Assembly (NCBI GenBank): GCA_017470045.1 | Contig: JAFUFG010000051.1 | Span: 1 to 5,929, forward strand | Direction of reading: 5' to 3' | Length of the DNA: 5,929 nt | Source: Bacilli bacterium | Lineage (GTDB): Bacteria > Bacillota_I > Bacilli_A > RF39 > UBA660 | In this document: positions 4,619 through 5,929 of the stretch, one piece after another | Numbering within the stretch: the first letter of the stretch is position 1 | Layout of the letters: each line of letters opens with the position of its first letter | Program-made: the position numbers and the translations under genes | The notes under the pieces: model-generated | What the model was told of the DNA's origin: nothing | Database searches by the model: none | Seen by the model: only the letters and a program-made list of their open reading frames with translations

Positions 4619-5631
4619 TGGAATTTTTAAAAAGCATCAAGAAAAACACATTGCTATTACTATTCATTACATCAATCGTATTATTCTTTCTATTAAAGGA
4701 TAATTTTGATGATATAGTAAAAGCTCTATCTTCCATGGATTATAAATATATCCTTCTTGCTATCTTCTTTTTCTTTGCATATCTCTTCTTTAAGAGTGTT
4801 GCAAATTATCGTACTATCAATGACAAAGAAAAAGTATCTCTCTTAGAAGCTTTTAAACACGATGTTATTGTACAATTTTTTAATGGAGTAACACCTTTTT
4901 CAACAGGTGGACAACCAATGGAAATCTATATGTTAACAGAACATGATATTAAAGCAACAAAAGCGGCAGATATATCCATTCAAAATTTCATCTTTTATCA
5001 AACAGCATTAGTAATATATGGAGTATCCGCAGTTACTTATAATTATTTCTTCCATATATTTCCAAAAGCAGAATTGTTAAGAAAATTAGTGTTACTAGGA
5101 TTTGTAATTAATTCCTTAGTAGCATTAGGACTATTACTATTATTAATATCAAAACCAATCACAAAGAAAATTACACAATTTTTTATAAATATCTTATATA
5201 AGGTTAAAATAATAAAGAATAAAGAAAAAACAGAAGAAAAAATATTTCAAAAACTTGATGAATTTCATGATGGTGCTTCGGAATTAAGAAAAAGAAAAGG
5301 CTTATTTGTAACAGGAGTAATCTTGAATCTATTAAGCTTAACTTGTCTTTATATAATTCCATTATTTATCGTATATAGTCTACATGACTTTACAAGCATC
5401 AGCGCATTAGAAACATTAACAGCATCTGCCTATGTTCTATTAATGGGATCCTTCGTACCAATCCCAGGAGCAAGTGGTGGAATTGAGTTTGGGTTTATGC
5501 AATTTTATGGAAATTTCCTTGGAGCAAGCGTTTTACCAGCAATCCTTATTGTTTGGAGATTTATTACGTATTACGTTCCAATGATTGTAGGAGCCCTAGT
5601 ATTTAGTTTAGAAAAGAAGGTGAAAGAATGA
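4618..5631 (+). CDS. UPF0104 / LPG-synthase-TM (flippase-like) family integral membrane protein
   Basis: The protein has 337 residues and about seven or eight hydrophobic segments: near 11-26, 43-60, 122-143, 155-177, 228-253, 264-280 and 301-329, the last probably two. Family hallmarks are FFNGVTPFSTGGQPMEIYML (87-106), GSFVPIPGASGGIEFGF (277-293) and WRFITYYVPMIVGA (313-326). A charged cytoplasmic-type loop (178-227) is rich in Lys and Glu. The family corresponds to the membrane part of MprF, but the soluble lysyl-transferase domain is absent, so lysyl-phosphatidylglycerol synthesis is not expected. Stand-alone members are thought to act on lipids, possibly in lipid flipping, and often sit beside glycosyltransferases. 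The ATG overlaps the preceding stop by 1 nt and has only a weak site (GTAGAG, 4605-4610), pointing to translational coupling. The following glycosyltransferase overlaps it by 4 nt. A role in handling a glycolipid or lipid-linked glycan is inference. Confidence 0.88.
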   Translation: MEFLKSIKKNTLLLLFITSIVLFFLLKDNFDDIVKALSSMDYKYILLAIFFFFAYLFFKSVANYRTINDKEKVSLLEAFKHDVIVQFFNGVTPFSTGGQPMEIYMLTEHDIKATKAADISIQNFIFYQTALVIYGVSAVTYNYFFHIFPKAELLRKLVLLGFVINSLVALGLLLLLISKPITKKITQFFINILYKVKIIKNKEKTEEKIFQKLDEFHDGASELRKRKGLFVTGVILNLLSLTCLYIIPLFIVYSLHDFTSISALETLTASAYVLLMGSFVPIPGASGGIEFGFMQFYGNFLGASVLPAILIVWRFITYYVPMIVGALVFSLEKKVKE

Positions 5632-5929
5632 GAATTGGTTTATTCACAGATTCCTATCCTCCTTATATTAATGGAGTATCCACATCTGTTGCAATGTTAA
5701 AGAAAGCCCTAGAAAAACAGGGGCACACCGTATATGTAGTAACAGTAAGTAATCATGCATTAAGATACGAATATAATGAGAAAGAGAAAATATTAAAGAT
5801 ACCAGGAATACCGATTGGGATATATGACTATCGTCTAAGTAGAATCTATCCAGTATCCATGATTAATAAAATGCGCAACTGGAAATTAGACGTAATCCAT
5901 TCTCATACAGAGTTTGGTATCGGAATACT
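5628..5929 (+). CDS. GT4-family glycosyltransferase, glycolipid-synthase type, 3'-truncated by the window
   Basis: The first 100 codons are visible. The N-terminus MRIGLFTDSYPPYINGVSTS is the donor-loop start of GT-B, GT4-type enzymes. A Rossmann-like strand QGHTVYVVTV (31-40) follows, and VIHSHTEFGIG (about 89-99) is the usual 'D.IH.H' element. This opening closely resembles the diacylglycerol glucosyltransferases (monoglucosyl-diacylglycerol synthase group) that make membrane glycolipids and lipoteichoic acid anchors in low-GC Gram-positives. Related GT4 enzymes for other lipid-linked sugars start similarly, so the acceptor is not certain. The ATG overlaps the upstream stop (ATGA), with GAAGGTGA at 5616-5623 just before it. 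The catalytic C-terminal half, with the E-x7-E region, is outside the window. Confidence 0.88.
   Translation, partial: MRIGLFTDSYPPYINGVSTSVAMLKKALEKQGHTVYVVTVSNHALRYEYNEKEKILKIPGIPIGIYDYRLSRIYPVSMINKMRNWKLDVIHSHTEFGIGI

Noticed and set aside
4618..5631. Calling the membrane protein MprF (lysyl-phosphatidylglycerol synthase)
   Set aside because: Only the membrane domain is present. The soluble aminoacyl-transferase domain is missing and the next frame is a glycosyltransferase.
1..5929. CRISPR array, tRNA/rRNA gene, insertion sequence or defence system
   Set aside because: No spaced direct repeats, cloverleaf-like segments, transposase motifs or defence-type domains were seen. The content is housekeeping and envelope genes.

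Overview
The window looks like ordinary chromosome from an AT-rich, low-GC Gram-positive bacterium (Bacillota; a Bacilli/Erysipelotrichia/RF39-type or clostridial relative seems likely, but the exact clade cannot be fixed from the sequence alone). Supporting signs are strong AT bias, AGGAGG-type ribosome binding sites, sigma-A style promoters, compact intrinsic terminators and a TGS/ThrRS-like nucleoside kinase typical of these groups. Trp is encoded by TGG and TGA is used as a stop, so the standard bacterial code applies. All genes are on the + strand.

Layout. (1) 2-1582: the 3' part of a multidomain nucleoside (uridine-type) kinase; its start lies outside the window. (2) 1583-1770: a 188-bp spacer with an intrinsic terminator, a 17-bp palindrome, a cluster of DnaA-box-like 9-mers, a 15-bp palindrome and a near-consensus promoter for gap. 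(3) 1771-2775: gap, NAD-type glyceraldehyde-3-phosphate dehydrogenase, closed by a strong terminator. (4) 2811-2897: a separate promoter region for pgk. (5) 2898-4076: pgk, phosphoglycerate kinase. (6) 4109-4618: a small GNAT-like protein of unknown substrate, started at TTG. (7) 4618-5631: a UPF0104/LPG-synthase-TM family membrane protein. (8) 5628-end: the first 100 codons of a GT4 glycosyltransferase of the glycolipid-synthesis type. No gene-free stretch exceeds 300 bases.

How the genes work together. gap and pgk encode consecutive lower-glycolysis steps but form two transcription units, each with its own promoter. The two promoter regions share an 11-bp motif, AAATGTCAAAA, at almost the same distance from the -10 box, which suggests common control. 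No terminator is visible after pgk. The GNAT-like gene, the membrane protein and the glycosyltransferase follow with a 32-nt gap, a 1-nt overlap (TAATG) and a 4-nt overlap (ATGA), so they are probably co-transcribed with pgk and translationally coupled. The last two suggest a membrane-glycolipid or envelope-polymer function.

No mobile element, CRISPR array, RNA gene or defence system is visible. The most interesting material is regulatory: the DnaA-box-like cluster and the shared gap/pgk promoter motif.
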